A DNA stretch of 64,000 nt, taken from Rachicladosporium sp. CCFEE 5018. Lineage: Eukaryota > Ascomycota > Dothideomycetes > Cladosporiales > Cladosporiaceae. The stretch is from assembly GCA_002077045.2 (NCBI GenBank), contig KZ111140.1, forward strand, positions 603,370-667,369, in the 5' to 3' direction. The notes beneath the pieces were generated by a model. That model searched no databases. It was not told the DNA's origin and saw only the letters and a list, made by a program, of their open reading frames with translations. Of this stretch, positions 21,686 to 31,865 are shown one piece after another. The position numbers and the translations under genes were made by a program. Every line of letters starts with the position of its first letter. Position 1 is the stretch's first letter.

Positions 21686-21713
21686 GCTGCTTAGACGAAC
21701 ATACATACCATCG

Positions 21714-21813
21714 NNNNNNNNNNNNNNNNNNNNNNNNNNNNNNNNNNNNNNNNNNNNNNNNNNNNNNNNNNNNNNNNNNNNNNNNNNNNNNNNNNNNNNN
21801 NNNNNNNNNNNNN
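21714..21813. other. Assembly gap of exactly 100 N
   Basis: A run of 100 undetermined bases, the conventional size for a gap of unknown length. It separates copy A of the duplication from the single-copy Tfc3 gene. The Tfc3 frame is open right up to the gap, so its start and 5' half lie inside it or are missing. Confidence 0.98.
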
Positions 21814-24800
21814 TCTGCGCCATCTGGCTATAGTGAGGGACAGCAGTCAATCCTCGGGCGCGCCTACGTACCATTACCGCACGTACGATAATTTTCAGAA
21901 AGCCGTGGATGCCGGCCACGTAGCCTGGGACTACAGCGGAGCCCGAGCGAGAGCCGGACCTATGGAAGGCCACGTAGTTGGCCCTACCGGTGACTCCGTC
22001 ATCGATGCTTGGGGTTTCTCAGTCGTGCCATCGAAGCTACTTGTTCATGGGACTGGAGATGCTACGCTCGCAGAGTGTGCAACGGCAGCACATCTCTCGG
22101 AAGTCAACCCAATCGTGTCCAAATCCAAAAGACACACTAGTGATACTCCAGAGCGGCAGAAGAGGAAATACACCAAGCGACCAACGAGCTTCGAAGTGCC
22201 CCAAGTCTTCTACACGGCTTCAGCAGCCGCCGCTATCGATCAGAGCACGGCTCCGCCAGCCAAAGTCACGCCCGCCAAACGCAAACGTGTAATGAGTGAT
22301 GTTGCGATGGCGAAACGACTGCGTAAGAACGACGATGCGACGCAGATTGAGTTCGCGCGTTGGGCACATTCGACCGCATTGCACCTCGCCCAGGCTGAAG
22401 TGGCGATTGGGCCGTCATCGAGTCTTGCGAAGCCAGGAAATACACAAGATATTTCACTACAGGCTGATGTTGTCGATCTAGCAAGCGAGCCATCCAACAT
22501 ACTATCACCTGAAGAACTCGTTCAAGCAGCTAAGCGCCAACGGGATCTCACAGCACAAGCTCTCCGGGACTTTGATGCTACGGCACCCCCGCGCAAACGA
22601 GGAGCTCCATCGAAGGCTGCAAAGGCGGAGATGGAGCGGCGGGTGATCACTCGGAAGACGCTAACGGCGAACGCAAGTGCTGCTATTGCCACTTTGGCTG
22701 CGTTGACCGACGCCATCAATGTCGGTGAGCTTCCACTACCCGATGTGGCTGGTTCTACCAAGCAGGCAGCTCCTTCGGTCACAGCACACTCCGTCGCCGC
22801 CATCGCCGATCTTCTACCGACAATCTCGGCGTCTGTCGGTACACAGAGCACGACCGCGCCGGTAGCGGAAGAGGGTGATAATGTTCATAGCACCCCAGTT
22901 GGGAGCGATGCATCCTTCGAGGAGCGAGTGACTGTCCTCGAGGCTGAGCTGCTTGCTCGGGCCAAGCCTGGTGTTTACATAAACCCACCTGCTGCCAGCG
23001 CCCTCAAGGCTAATACTATGAGAATGGAAGGACGCTGGCCGAAAGCAAAGATCGTAGTGATTAGGAGCGAGCGGTTGCGAAATTTGCCCTGGTTTGATGA
23101 CGACGAGGTGGCGGCGGCGCCTTCGGAAGCGACAGTCAACAAGCCGCCAAAGCGCAAAATTCCTGCTGAACATGCAGCTGACGACGCTGGATTCGACGTG
23201 GAGATGCAGGAGCTTGAGGCACTATCGTCGACTGCGGCGCGAAAGATCTCGCGTAAAGTGGAGATGGCCGGTCGGATAGACGATTCAGGCCAAGTCGAGC
23301 GTCATGCACCTCGAACTCCAGCACGGTCCAGTATCCAAGAGCTGGACGCTGGCTACGACTCCACAAACACGCCAGAAGCGAGATCGGCAACTCCCAGCCA
23401 GGATGCTGTGCGAGTGTCATCTGCGCCAACGTCTGGTCGCCTCAGTCAAGCTGCTACAAGCAAGCAAACGAGGCAGGTCGACTTACTTGGGCCAGGTAAC
23501 TTGCTCATGAAGCGCAGACAGATCATCATCAACATCATGAGCGCCTGTGGTGATATCTTTCCTGGTAAGAACGAGATCTGGTATCCATTCACCACAATCT
23601 GGTTTGCACAGTACAAGCAGCGTCCTGACAAGAAGACTGTCGAGGGCGTCGTCAAGGGGCTGGTTCAGAGCGGAAAGATCAAGAGGCTAGTGTTCACGTT
23701 TCGCTCCGCCGCTGGCTTTAATGTTGAACGGGCCATTATCTGCATGCCCGACGTCGATCCCCAGAGTGCGCCAGTCAAAGACCTGCAGGCTCGCATCAGT
23801 GCAGTCTACCCAGCGACGTACCTTCCACCAGACGTAAACATCGATCCCAACCTACGTGCAACAATTGGGCTTAATACACAGCTTGTTCGCATGGAGAAGA
23901 TGGGACTCGCTACCCAAAAGCTCAGTGCGAGTGGCGTTTCAGAGGTGGCTTCGTCGCTCGAGCGACTGTCGAAGAAGTTGCCACCGCATTACATTCGCGA
24001 CAACTTCGTCAAGGATCCGAGAGTCACGGTCAAGCGAGCGTTCCCTGCGCCGCCAACTCCAGAAACCGCCTCATCGCGCAAGCGGCAAAAGCTGGATGCG
24101 ATGCGACCCCGGAAGCTTTTTGGCGACGTCGATTCTTCAGATGATGATGAGCAGCCGGTACCAGCTGCGCAAGCTGCTCTGCAAGGGCAGCTACACCTTA
24201 CAGCCTATCAGCATGAGTTCGATGCGCTCTCGGTCAGAACGGCAACAGCGAAGTATAAGCGCATCATTGACATGTCACGCACGCGACTGGGAGGGCCGGG
24301 TCCTGGCAAGCGTGGTCTGCCTGGCCGGCGCCTAATGAAGCGCCCTGAGTCTGTTGAGGTACCGTTACTCGAGCAAGGCTATCGCCCTTATTTGCCTTCT
24401 GTACTGGCTCATACGAATCCGAACGCAGCCCATGGACTGGAGCCGGTATTCTCTCAGCCGCAAGTACACGACTTTGATAGATTCCGCACTCAGATCCGGT
24501 CAACACCGCAGACCGAGACCAAGGCCATCTGGCACAGACACACCCTCCCGGCCGTGGCTCCGGCAAGTCTGCAAACTTCAAGCATGATTGGCAAACATTT
24601 GGCATCGGGCTCAGCTATCTGTACTGCACCGCAATCGATGCGAGATATACTTGGTCGCGAATTGCCTATAAATCCAAAAGACAGCGAGGACGCGACGATT
24701 CGGTTCCTGTACGAAGTCGCCCGAATAGAGACATGGGAGATCAACGTCGTGGAGCGTGGGGTACTGCTCGTGCCCGGTGACGAAGCCTACCCGTTCATCA

Positions 24801-26613
24801 AGTACACTGCTCCAAGGATGGACTATCGCTCTCAGGCTGAAGCCAAAGCGAGAAGGAGGCTGGCACGTGAGATGCAACTTGCGCGTTCACGGCACGCGAA
24901 AGAAGCCGCTAAGCTGGCTTGGAAGTACGGCTCACACAACGAGAAGATGGAGATGCAGAAAGGTTCGTGGGTGAGCACGCCGAAGGACGCCATGGGCATC
25001 ACCCCAAAGCTTAAGCAGCGCGACCGCAGGGCCGTGTTTGCCTTCCTCGAGAAAGACTATGACCGCCTCACGAAGGCTGTGAGTCTTATGATGACGGTTG
25101 TAGGCGGTCTCGCAGGCAAGCTCAATTGGATGATTGTGCAGCATGCTTTTCGATACCGCTACACATCCGAGTTCTTACGCCACCGTTGGGACAGGGTCCG
25201 GACTGAGCGCATAGCGCTTGTCATAAGACTACAGGAGATGCTTTGGGAGCCTTTCCTAGAGGCATACGAAGCAGGGGACTTACCGAACATCGACTTCCAA
25301 GATGTCGAGAAGACCGACTGGCCTGCGCTGCTAGACTGGGTTGAGGGCGAGGTGCTAGTGGGCAGCTGCAAGAACCTGGCTGGGAAGGACGACCCGATGA
25401 ACAAGCTTCCTGAACTGCCACGGAATGTCGGCACTCTTGTGGAAGACTTCGAGATCGCCAAACTCGATGGTCATCCAGGACCGGACTTCAATGGATACTA
25501 CTCGTCAGTCACTCAGAAAGGCAAAGACGCTATTGCAAACCTGTACCTGTTTGGTGAAGAAGTGAACGCCTCTGCAGCGCCGCCTGTATAAGCGATGTGC
25601 AGAAGGAGCTGATCCGAACCTGGGCTCGCGCCATCGCTTTGACCGATGACAAGAACTACGATTTGAACGCTGCTCACACTAAAATCACCCAATTCGGCGA
25701 TGCGATCGTAGACGAAGTCTGCAAGGAGATGTGCGTTGATGAGATACTGCATCTTAAGAAAGTCGGTAGACGGCTTCCTGGTCGGAACTTCGAGATCCAT
25801 CAGAACTTCTGGCGGGTCTTCTCCAAATGGAGCAAGACGAATGAAATCGAGTTCATGTACTTGCGGACCATTGCCAAGCGTCGAGAAGAGATCTTGCAGA
25901 GGCTGGAGAATGAGGACTCGATAGTACTGAGTCTCGATGCACCAGAGGATGAGATTCTGGTGTTGACGAACATGGTCGCTCAAGGTCTGCTGCAGGTGAC
26001 TACCGAGCTACCGCCTCGTAATGATGACTTCGATGCGCCGTTTCCGAGGATCAATGCTTTCGGGTACTCGGGGCTGAACTACAATGTCCGGAGCTATGAT
26101 CGCACTCGGCTTCGCTTCCCTGTCATTTACGAGAAGACCGATGCTTTCACTACCGAGCATGGACTCATACCGGACATACCCATACCCACGCAGCCCCCGC
26201 TGCGGCCGGGTGAGACTGTCGCCAGAACGCCACTATGGATCGATGTTCACGGTAATATCCTCCCTCGCGTCTGGGAGCTCGTGCTGCGCTCTCTGCTGTA
26301 TCTCGTCGTCTATCGCCCTGGTATCAGCGCCGAAGCCGTGCAAGACAGCCACAAAGGTAAGCTTGGAGCATGGGAAGCGAAATTGGCTTTGCAGTGGATG
26401 GAAGCTACCGGACTCGCGGAACGGGTGGAAGCAGATCGCGAGGAGGATTGTGGATGGAGGGTCAGCGAGTGGTGGTACTGTGCACTTGTGTCCGAGATCG
26501 CTTTGTGGCCTGCTGCTGACGCAGGAACGGCGAAACGCGATCCAAAGCTTACGGGAGAGGAGGCGGTGGACTTGACTGCTGGAGGCGAGGAGGATGCGGA
26601 GATTGCGGACTGA
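21814..26613 (+). CDS. tfc3: TFIIIC subunit tau138-like (Tfc3), 5' end lost in gap
   Basis: The first in-frame codons after the gap read LRHLAIVRDSSQ, and the frame stays open to 25561. A 41-nt intron (25562-25602) joins FGEE to KELIRTWARAIAL in phase 0; without splicing the frame stops at 25591. About 1,585 residues are visible. Features fit the largest TFIIIC subunit, which helps bind the B box of tRNA genes for RNA polymerase III: the TYDNFQKAVDAG segment, basic nuclear-localisation patches (PAKRKRV), and an extended winged-helix region at about 545-650 (MKRRQIIINIMSACGDIF). There is also a central RRAVFAFLEKDYDRL domain, and a C-terminal wing ending PLWIDVHGNILPRVWELV and RPGISAEAVQD. The N-terminal B-block domain is absent. 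The intron is very short, so a base error is the alternative. Confidence 0.83.
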
Positions 26614-26786
26614 GTCTGCAAGGAAGTCATGCAATTGAGCGTGCTGGAAAGGTGGGTGAGAGCGTGAGTCTATGACTTGACGACAACAACATGTATACTT
26701 AGTGCACCACCAATGTATCATACTTTGTACTACTACAACAAGCGCCATCAATCTCGTAGTCACTCCGCCCAAGCTCAGTCCATTGC
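26614..26786. other. Convergent 3' ends of Tfc3 and the DUF3112 gene
   Basis: A 173-bp gap between two convergent stops. It is AT-richer than its surroundings and probably holds both short 3' UTRs. Confidence 0.5.
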
Positions 26787-27695
26787 TCACACACCAACCT
26801 GATGCAATCCCAACATAGCGTATCCCTCCTCTGACGTTCCCTCTCGTCTCCCACCCTTTTCGCCTTCTCCTGCATAAGTCCTCTTTTTACCACTGCCATC
26901 TGGAACCCAGAACATCCTGTCGATTCTCTCTGCCAGGAAGATACTCAGTACAAGTGCCTCGAGTGTGAAGCCAAACACGTAGAAGGCAGCCCTCCCGTGG
27001 TACCACGCCGAGTCGTCCACGGGTCTTGCAGGCATCCAGCGAGTGCCGCAGCGGAAGCCAGCGACGGTAGTGGCGAGCGTCGATGTGACGAGAAGGAGGC
27101 AAGCTTTGCGTGCCAAAGTATCTTGACCGAAGCCAACTTCTGTCTCTTGACTACCAGGCGTGAGGAATGCCAAGGCCAGGAGAATGAAGGGGACGAGGGA
27201 CTGGAGGAGCAGTAGGATTACGGCTGCGCGAATGCAGTTGTTCGCGATACGGAGAGCGCGTTCGTTCCGTGTTTCGTAGCTAACTAACGTACCGGCTACG
27301 ATCAGAATCGCAGAAGCCAGCAGCAGCACATAGGGGACCGCAAGCAGCAGACCGAGGATGCGATTCCAACCTAGCCTTGGGCGCTTGCCGCGGAGCACGC
27401 GCTTGGCGAGGAGGATGTTAACGAGGCAGATGATGATGATTCCAATGTTGAACACGGTTAATAGCCAGAGCGTGATGCTGAAGTTGTGCTTTGTGCGGCG
27501 ATTGAGGCGGTAGGTGAGCATATTTTTGACTGCGCTGGCGAGAAAGAGAGCGAGGAAGATGGAAGTTGAAGGTACATCTGGGATCACTGTCGGGATTCCG
27601 CCCCAGATGGCGTCGGCAGAAGGGTAGGGCTTAGGAAGGGTTATCAGTTGGATAGAGCCATAAAGATTGACATCGTAAGGGAAGACGCACTCCAT
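26787..27695 (-). CDS. DUF3112-type fungal multi-span membrane protein
   Basis: A 302-aa ORF from an ATG at 27695, with about seven hydrophobic spans beginning at IPDVPSTSIFLALFLASAV. Family-like marks are the early PDVP, LLAKRVLRGKRPRLGW between spans, and the C-terminal block FRCGTRWMPARPVDDSAWYH followed by AAFYVFGFTLEALVL and RIDRMFWVPDGS. I assign it to the DUF3112 group of ascomycete membrane proteins, whose function is unknown. The cytosolic tail is short and charged. It is single copy in this window and convergent with Tfc3. Confidence 0.75.
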   Translation of the reverse strand: MECVFPYDVNLYGSIQLITLPKPYPSADAIWGGIPTVIPDVPSTSIFLALFLASAVKNMLTYRLNRRTKHNFSITLWLLTVFNIGIIIICLVNILLAKRVLRGKRPRLGWNRILGLLLAVPYVLLLASAILIVAGTLVSYETRNERALRIANNCIRAAVILLLLQSLVPFILLALAFLTPGSQETEVGFGQDTLARKACLLLVTSTLATTVAGFRCGTRWMPARPVDDSAWYHGRAAFYVFGFTLEALVLSIFLAERIDRMFWVPDGSGKKRTYAGEGEKGGRREGTSEEGYAMLGLHQVGV

Positions 27696-29391
27696 CGGAC
27701 ATGGGGATTGCTCTTGCGCGTGATCGAAGTTGGTGAACCGTACGGATCAAGTGGGATGGCAATCGAAACTAGATAGAAGACAAGTCCTGTATGAAGAATG
27801 GCGTGGAAGGAAGAGATATGCGCACGAAACCATGATCGCGACGCCTACCTGGGCTTATAGCTTCTCGACTGGAAGGCTGAGACTGGACAGTGACTGCGAC
27901 TGTTCAATCTCCGTAGCTGAACATGACAGGCGTAAGGCGATGCGCCCCAAGTGAGACTCGCTTCACCCAAATAGTCACATTGACCGATGATACTCATCGA
28001 GGCTCACCACTTTGATTGGAGGATCATTCTCGGGAGCATATTGCTGTGGCATGTTCGTAGGATCATGCCCACAACATATCTTGCCATCAGCACAGCCAGC
28101 CGCATCCGGAATGTTTCGATGGAATTAAGTCCGGACGCCCACACTACACTCGTCCAATCGAGCACGTCGTCAACCGCGACCGAATCATCAAGATGGCGAT
28201 GCAATCACATGACCAGGTCGGGCCAGAAGTTCCGTAGCTGTCCGAGCCCAAGTGTATATCGTTCGTCTGCTGCGTGCTGCGGTATGCTGCGTCTTCGCCT
28301 TTTCCCTTGCAAAACGCTGGACGAGAACCACTTAGACCGATCACAACGCTGGTACTGCTCGATCGTTCCACCCTATGAGGTAGCTTGTGAATGAGCGGAT
28401 CATATGAACTGCGGCAAAGCCCATTGCTGGCAAGAGAAGAGTAGTTGGAGAGTCGGATACCAAGGGTACCTGGAGAGGGACTTAGTCGTCTACGTGTGTC
28501 CATACGCGGAAGGTATGCCGAGCCGCCCTGCCCACTACCAACTCATCAACAAAAGAGCAACATCTCTTTCGGCACTGTGTTATGGGACATATTCATGATG
28601 ATGCACAGTACCTCGACAGTGGAGTACCAGCGTAATGTAATCTCAGTACGACAGGCCAAACAATGTTGTCTGTTTGGATGAGGAAATGCAGAGCGACATG
28701 GGGCATCACTGCCCTTGTGCTCAGCCAACGAACTGGAGCAATGCGCGAATAACATACGTTCTCGCCCCCCTTTGAGGTACCACGGAACTAGTCAGCACTG
28801 GCAACAATGGTCATTGCAATATGGACTCCAGTAGTCGAGGCTGGTCAGAGTGTGGCGTCGGTTCGTGCGATGGCCCTGTGCCACGTGGAAAGCCCCAGTC
28901 AGCTTCACCACTTCATCTGAAGACATTGCCTTCCACCACAATCACCATCACGCCCGATGGAAGACCGGCTGGGACTCGCAGACCAATGGCAACCGAGATT
29001 CACGTCCGCTTTGCGTGACTGACCATCTCTGCATCGTACCCGCCGACATTGCCTTTGTCGGCGAACTACAATACTAAGCCTTCGACAAAGACAACCACCA
29101 CCGCCATCATCACCAGGCACAATACTAAGGCCTCCAAACTCATCACAATAACCCTCAAGACAGGCCAAGTAATCTCCACTCTCTTTCTGCATCCGTAAGA
29201 TCACTCCAACCACAACATCTACAAAAGCAACCTTCATCTTCCAAGGTCTACCAACTTCCTTCCACACCGATATCAACCTCCGCAACTCACAACACACTCG
29301 CTAGAGTCAGTCTAACCCAGCCTATACCCTATCAAAGCCCTCGACTAACATCCCTCCCAGGTCCCCCGACTTCCAAACAAACCAAATCGAA
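27696..29391. other. Long intergenic region; leader of the repeat-protein gene
   Basis: About 1.7 kb with only short, unconvincing ORFs. The last 300 bp are rich in C, A and T with CACCACCACC-type runs and a CCTCCCAG acceptor-like site at 29360. That suits a 5' UTR, possibly with an intron, for the repeat protein at 29392. I see no tRNA or recognisable RNA. Confidence 0.4.
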
Positions 29392-29601
29392 ATGGGTTCC
29401 GTACCATACTCCCCCTACGTACTCGCGGGCTCCGTCCCCTACTCGCCCTGCACTCTCGCGGGCTCAGTCCCCTACAGCCCATGCACGCTCGCCGGCTCCG
29501 TCCCCTACAGCCCGTGCACCCTGGCCGGCTCCGTCCCATACTCTCCCTGCACTCTCGCTGGGAGCGTGCCCTACTCCCCTTGCACTCTCGCCAACAACTA
29601 A
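29392..29601 (+). CDS. Hexa-repeat 69-aa protein (GSVPYSPCTLA units), apparently novel
   Basis: The ATG has a good context (CGAAATGG). The protein is Met, six tandem 11-residue units, then Asn-Asn-stop. Units 2-6 are all GSVPYSPCTLA. Unit 1 is GSVPYSPYVLA, lacking the Cys. There is no signal peptide, no Kex2 (KR) site and no membrane span. Codons differ between units at Gly, Ser (TCN versus AGC), Val, Pro, Thr, Leu and Ala while the amino acids do not, so selection has kept the peptide. The period, with one Cys and one Tyr per unit, suggests a regular fold, a metal or disulfide array, or a cross-linked structural protein. I know of no family that matches. Neighbours give no functional hint. 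Confidence 0.65.
   Translation: MGSVPYSPYVLAGSVPYSPCTLAGSVPYSPCTLAGSVPYSPCTLAGSVPYSPCTLAGSVPYSPCTLANN
29395..29592 (+). repeat. 33-bp tandem repeat, six units
   Basis: Units start at 29395, 29428, 29461, 29494, 29527 and 29560. All are exactly 33 bp, with no indels. Differences among units 2-6 are silent, which argues against a recent replication-slippage array. Confidence 0.9.
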
Positions 29602-30302
29602 GTGCAGTCTCGACACTGAGACGCTGCGCTGAAGATGAAGGGGAGCAATCGATTTTGGGACGACTTAAGGCGTTGATTACTATTGCGTTTGCTTCGCGTG
29701 CGATGGCCTACGGGTGGTCGTGCGAGTTCAGTGCGCGGTCTGGCTGAGTGCTGCTGTGGCCTTGGCTGCGGTTATGTGAGAGGCTGGGCTGTGTGCTTGG
29801 GTATTCTTCTGATAGTCGCTGTGCTGGGACAGGCAGCTGGCTTTGATCTTGGCATCGATATACATTTGTTTATCTACTGTGGTCCCAAGTCGCGTTTCTC
29901 ACTCTACTATTCACATCTGCTCGAGTATCGCTCGTCATCGCTGCGTCGGACGGTGTTACACGACAGAAAAGCGATGGACGCAAGAATGACCACTTGCTTC
30001 GCCAGGTTTGTAATAACTACACTCAGATGTAGTTCATGCTAAGACAAAGGCCAGTCGTGCTGCATGAAGCTGAAGTCTGCGAGGTACATGGCGCATTTGC
30101 GTGATTTATGGCGTGCCTGATCATCATGCGCAGCCGCTCATTGCGTGCTACATCATATATATAGCACTCTACATCTTTCGTACCTTTAATCCAGTACTTG
30201 ATGGCTTAGACTCGTATTAGATCACCTCTTCGTCTGCCGTTTCTCATCCTCATTATGCATCGCTAAATTGCACCATGTTCTCATCGCCGCTCGACCGCTG
30301 CA
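29602..30302. other. Intergenic region
   Basis: About 700 bp between the repeat protein (+) and the Ser-rich gene (-), both ending here. A TATATATAG run occurs near 30155-30165 without a clear downstream gene on either strand. No supported ORF. Confidence 0.45.
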
Positions 30303-31865
30303 TCAAGCAGAAACACCGATCCATCGTCTAGGCACGCCCTTCACGCTGCCCGCTTCGTTCTCTGCGCCTCCGTCTTTCCGGGGTGGCAGCCATATCTTCG
30401 CCTTGCCCGCCTCCAGTTTGCCCTCGCGTCGCATGTTCATCTCCAGCACCACAACCCGCAGAAAGTCGCTGTTCTCTCGCGGCTCCCTCTGCCTCACGCC
30501 TCGGCCAGCTTCAATTAATGCCACCTCATCACCACTGCCAGCTCCTTTGCCAGATGCAAGAGTCTTTCTGCGTCCTCTCGAGCCTTGGGAGTAGCTCTGT
30601 AGCTGGATGCCTGGAGCACTGCTGTGAGTCTCTCGCAAGAACGGCGCATGGAGGGCAAGCTGGAACGGCGTTTCCTGCTCCTCGAAGGTGAGAGGATGGG
30701 GATTGAGGTACCGCCTCTGCGCTTGTGTGGGCGTTCCGCGGATCTCGGGACGGATCTCGGAACTCAGCCTAGGGAAGAGGAAGGGATGGGACCACAGGAG
30801 GTCGTCCGGCAGCATACTGTTCCGCCGCGGAGTATAGTCGGACGACGAAGACGAAGTCAGGGAGCCGATGGACGACATGGCCGCAGCTTTCAGCGCTTGC
30901 AAAGACGAAGTCAGGTTCGATTTGAACGATGGCTTTGGCTTGGACGGAAGCGCGGGTCGGGTTGTGGGCAGGAAGAGATAGTCCTCCTCTTCGGCTTCGT
31001 CCGGAGTACGCTCTGGCGTGACAAGCGGATGATCGAGGACGCAGTCTTCGCGCGAGGGCAATGATCGTACGAGCTCTTTGCGGAGGTTTTGGAGTGATCT
31101 GCGACTCCGAAGTGATCCTGGGGTAGACGGGCTGCCACCCGATCGCACAGAGCGGTCATCACGTTCGAGGGATGGCATGGACTCGCTGGACGTCGAGCGG
31201 AGATGTGGATAACTGCGGCTGACTGTTTGCGGTGTGGCACTGGGTGTGGTCTCCGCGTCGATGTCGTGTGCCGACTCGAGCAGGACGCTGAGACTCGGGC
31301 TGGAGCTATAGACTGGACCTAAGCTGACGTCGCTCTTCCAGGAGTGCACCAACTCGTCAATTGACATCTTGCGGTCAGTCCGCCGGCGGCGAACCTGATG
31401 TTGCTTGGGTGGAGGTATCGCGGTCATGGCCAGCAGTGCCGCGACAGAAGGACTCAATGCATCTGCGCGGTGTGGTCGACCACTACGTGGTGTTTGCCGC
31501 GACACGCTCCACGGCGTCCTGCGTTTGTGAGCCTGAGGACTCAGACTATCAGACTGCGAGCGTCTGCCGTCCACCACGGGTCTCGGAGCATCTGTACGCA
31601 ATACATGTCCGCTGCTAGCAGATCGTCCGCTCACTGCTCGAACGTCTGCCACGGGGACGTTCATCGGTCGAGACGGCACGCGCTCGGCTTCGGTAGGTAC
31701 TGATCGCGTGACTGTGGTTGTGCGCACCGGCTCAGGTCGTGTGTGCTCGCTCTTCGCTTTCATGCCGCGATTGACTTTTCTAAAGCCAAACCCGCCAGTC
31801 TTCTCATTCTCGAGCACCTCCCTCGGCGGTGAGGAAGTGTACTTGTACGACCGTGGGACCAGCAT
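30303..31865 (-). CDS. Ser/Arg-rich fungal protein of unknown function
   Basis: The first in-frame ATG at 31865 gives 520 aa. The frame is open about 70 codons further upstream to a stop near 32076, without another ATG, so a spliced upstream exon is possible. Most of the protein is Ser/Pro/Arg-rich and probably disordered. Conserved-looking islands are the SIDELVHSWKSDVSLG block, a C-terminal LPDDLLWSHPFLFPRLSSE segment, LTFEEQETPFQLALHAPFLR, and FLRVVVLEMNMRREGKLE near the end. The last of these is frequent in uncharacterised ascomycete proteins. I assign no function. Confidence 0.65.
   Translation of the reverse strand: MLVPRSYKYTSSPPREVLENEKTGGFGFRKVNRGMKAKSEHTRPEPVRTTTVTRSVPTEAERVPSRPMNVPVADVRAVSGRSASSGHVLRTDAPRPVVDGRRSQSDSLSPQAHKRRTPWSVSRQTPRSGRPHRADALSPSVAALLAMTAIPPPKQHQVRRRRTDRKMSIDELVHSWKSDVSLGPVYSSSPSLSVLLESAHDIDAETTPSATPQTVSRSYPHLRSTSSESMPSLERDDRSVRSGGSPSTPGSLRSRRSLQNLRKELVRSLPSREDCVLDHPLVTPERTPDEAEEEDYLFLPTTRPALPSKPKPSFKSNLTSSLQALKAAAMSSIGSLTSSSSSDYTPRRNSMLPDDLLWSHPFLFPRLSSEIRPEIRGTPTQAQRRYLNPHPLTFEEQETPFQLALHAPFLRETHSSAPGIQLQSYSQGSRGRRKTLASGKGAGSGDEVALIEAGRGVRQREPRENSDFLRVVVLEMNMRREGKLEAGKAKIWLPPRKDGGAENEAGSVKGVPRRWIGVSA

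Larger units (their letters stand above)
3930..21713. repeat. Segmental duplication, copy A
   Basis: Left copy of a direct duplication whose partner is 43380-61072. Gene order, strands, intron positions and much of the intergenic sequence match over about 17.7 kb, with a near-constant offset of 39.3-39.4 kb (for example 7397 to 46808, 10841 to 50244, 15140 to 54542, 20899 to 60247). The left edge falls inside the ankyrin-like gene, because only its first 110 or so codons are shared. The right edge is not visible: similarity is still high where the N gap begins at 21714. Left-edge coordinates are approximate, since I judged similarity by eye. Confidence 0.93.

Noticed and set aside
29392..29601. 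Repeat protein as a dikaritin-type RiPP precursor
   Set aside because: Such precursors have a signal peptide and Kex2 sites between cores and sit near UstYa-like genes. None of these is present here.
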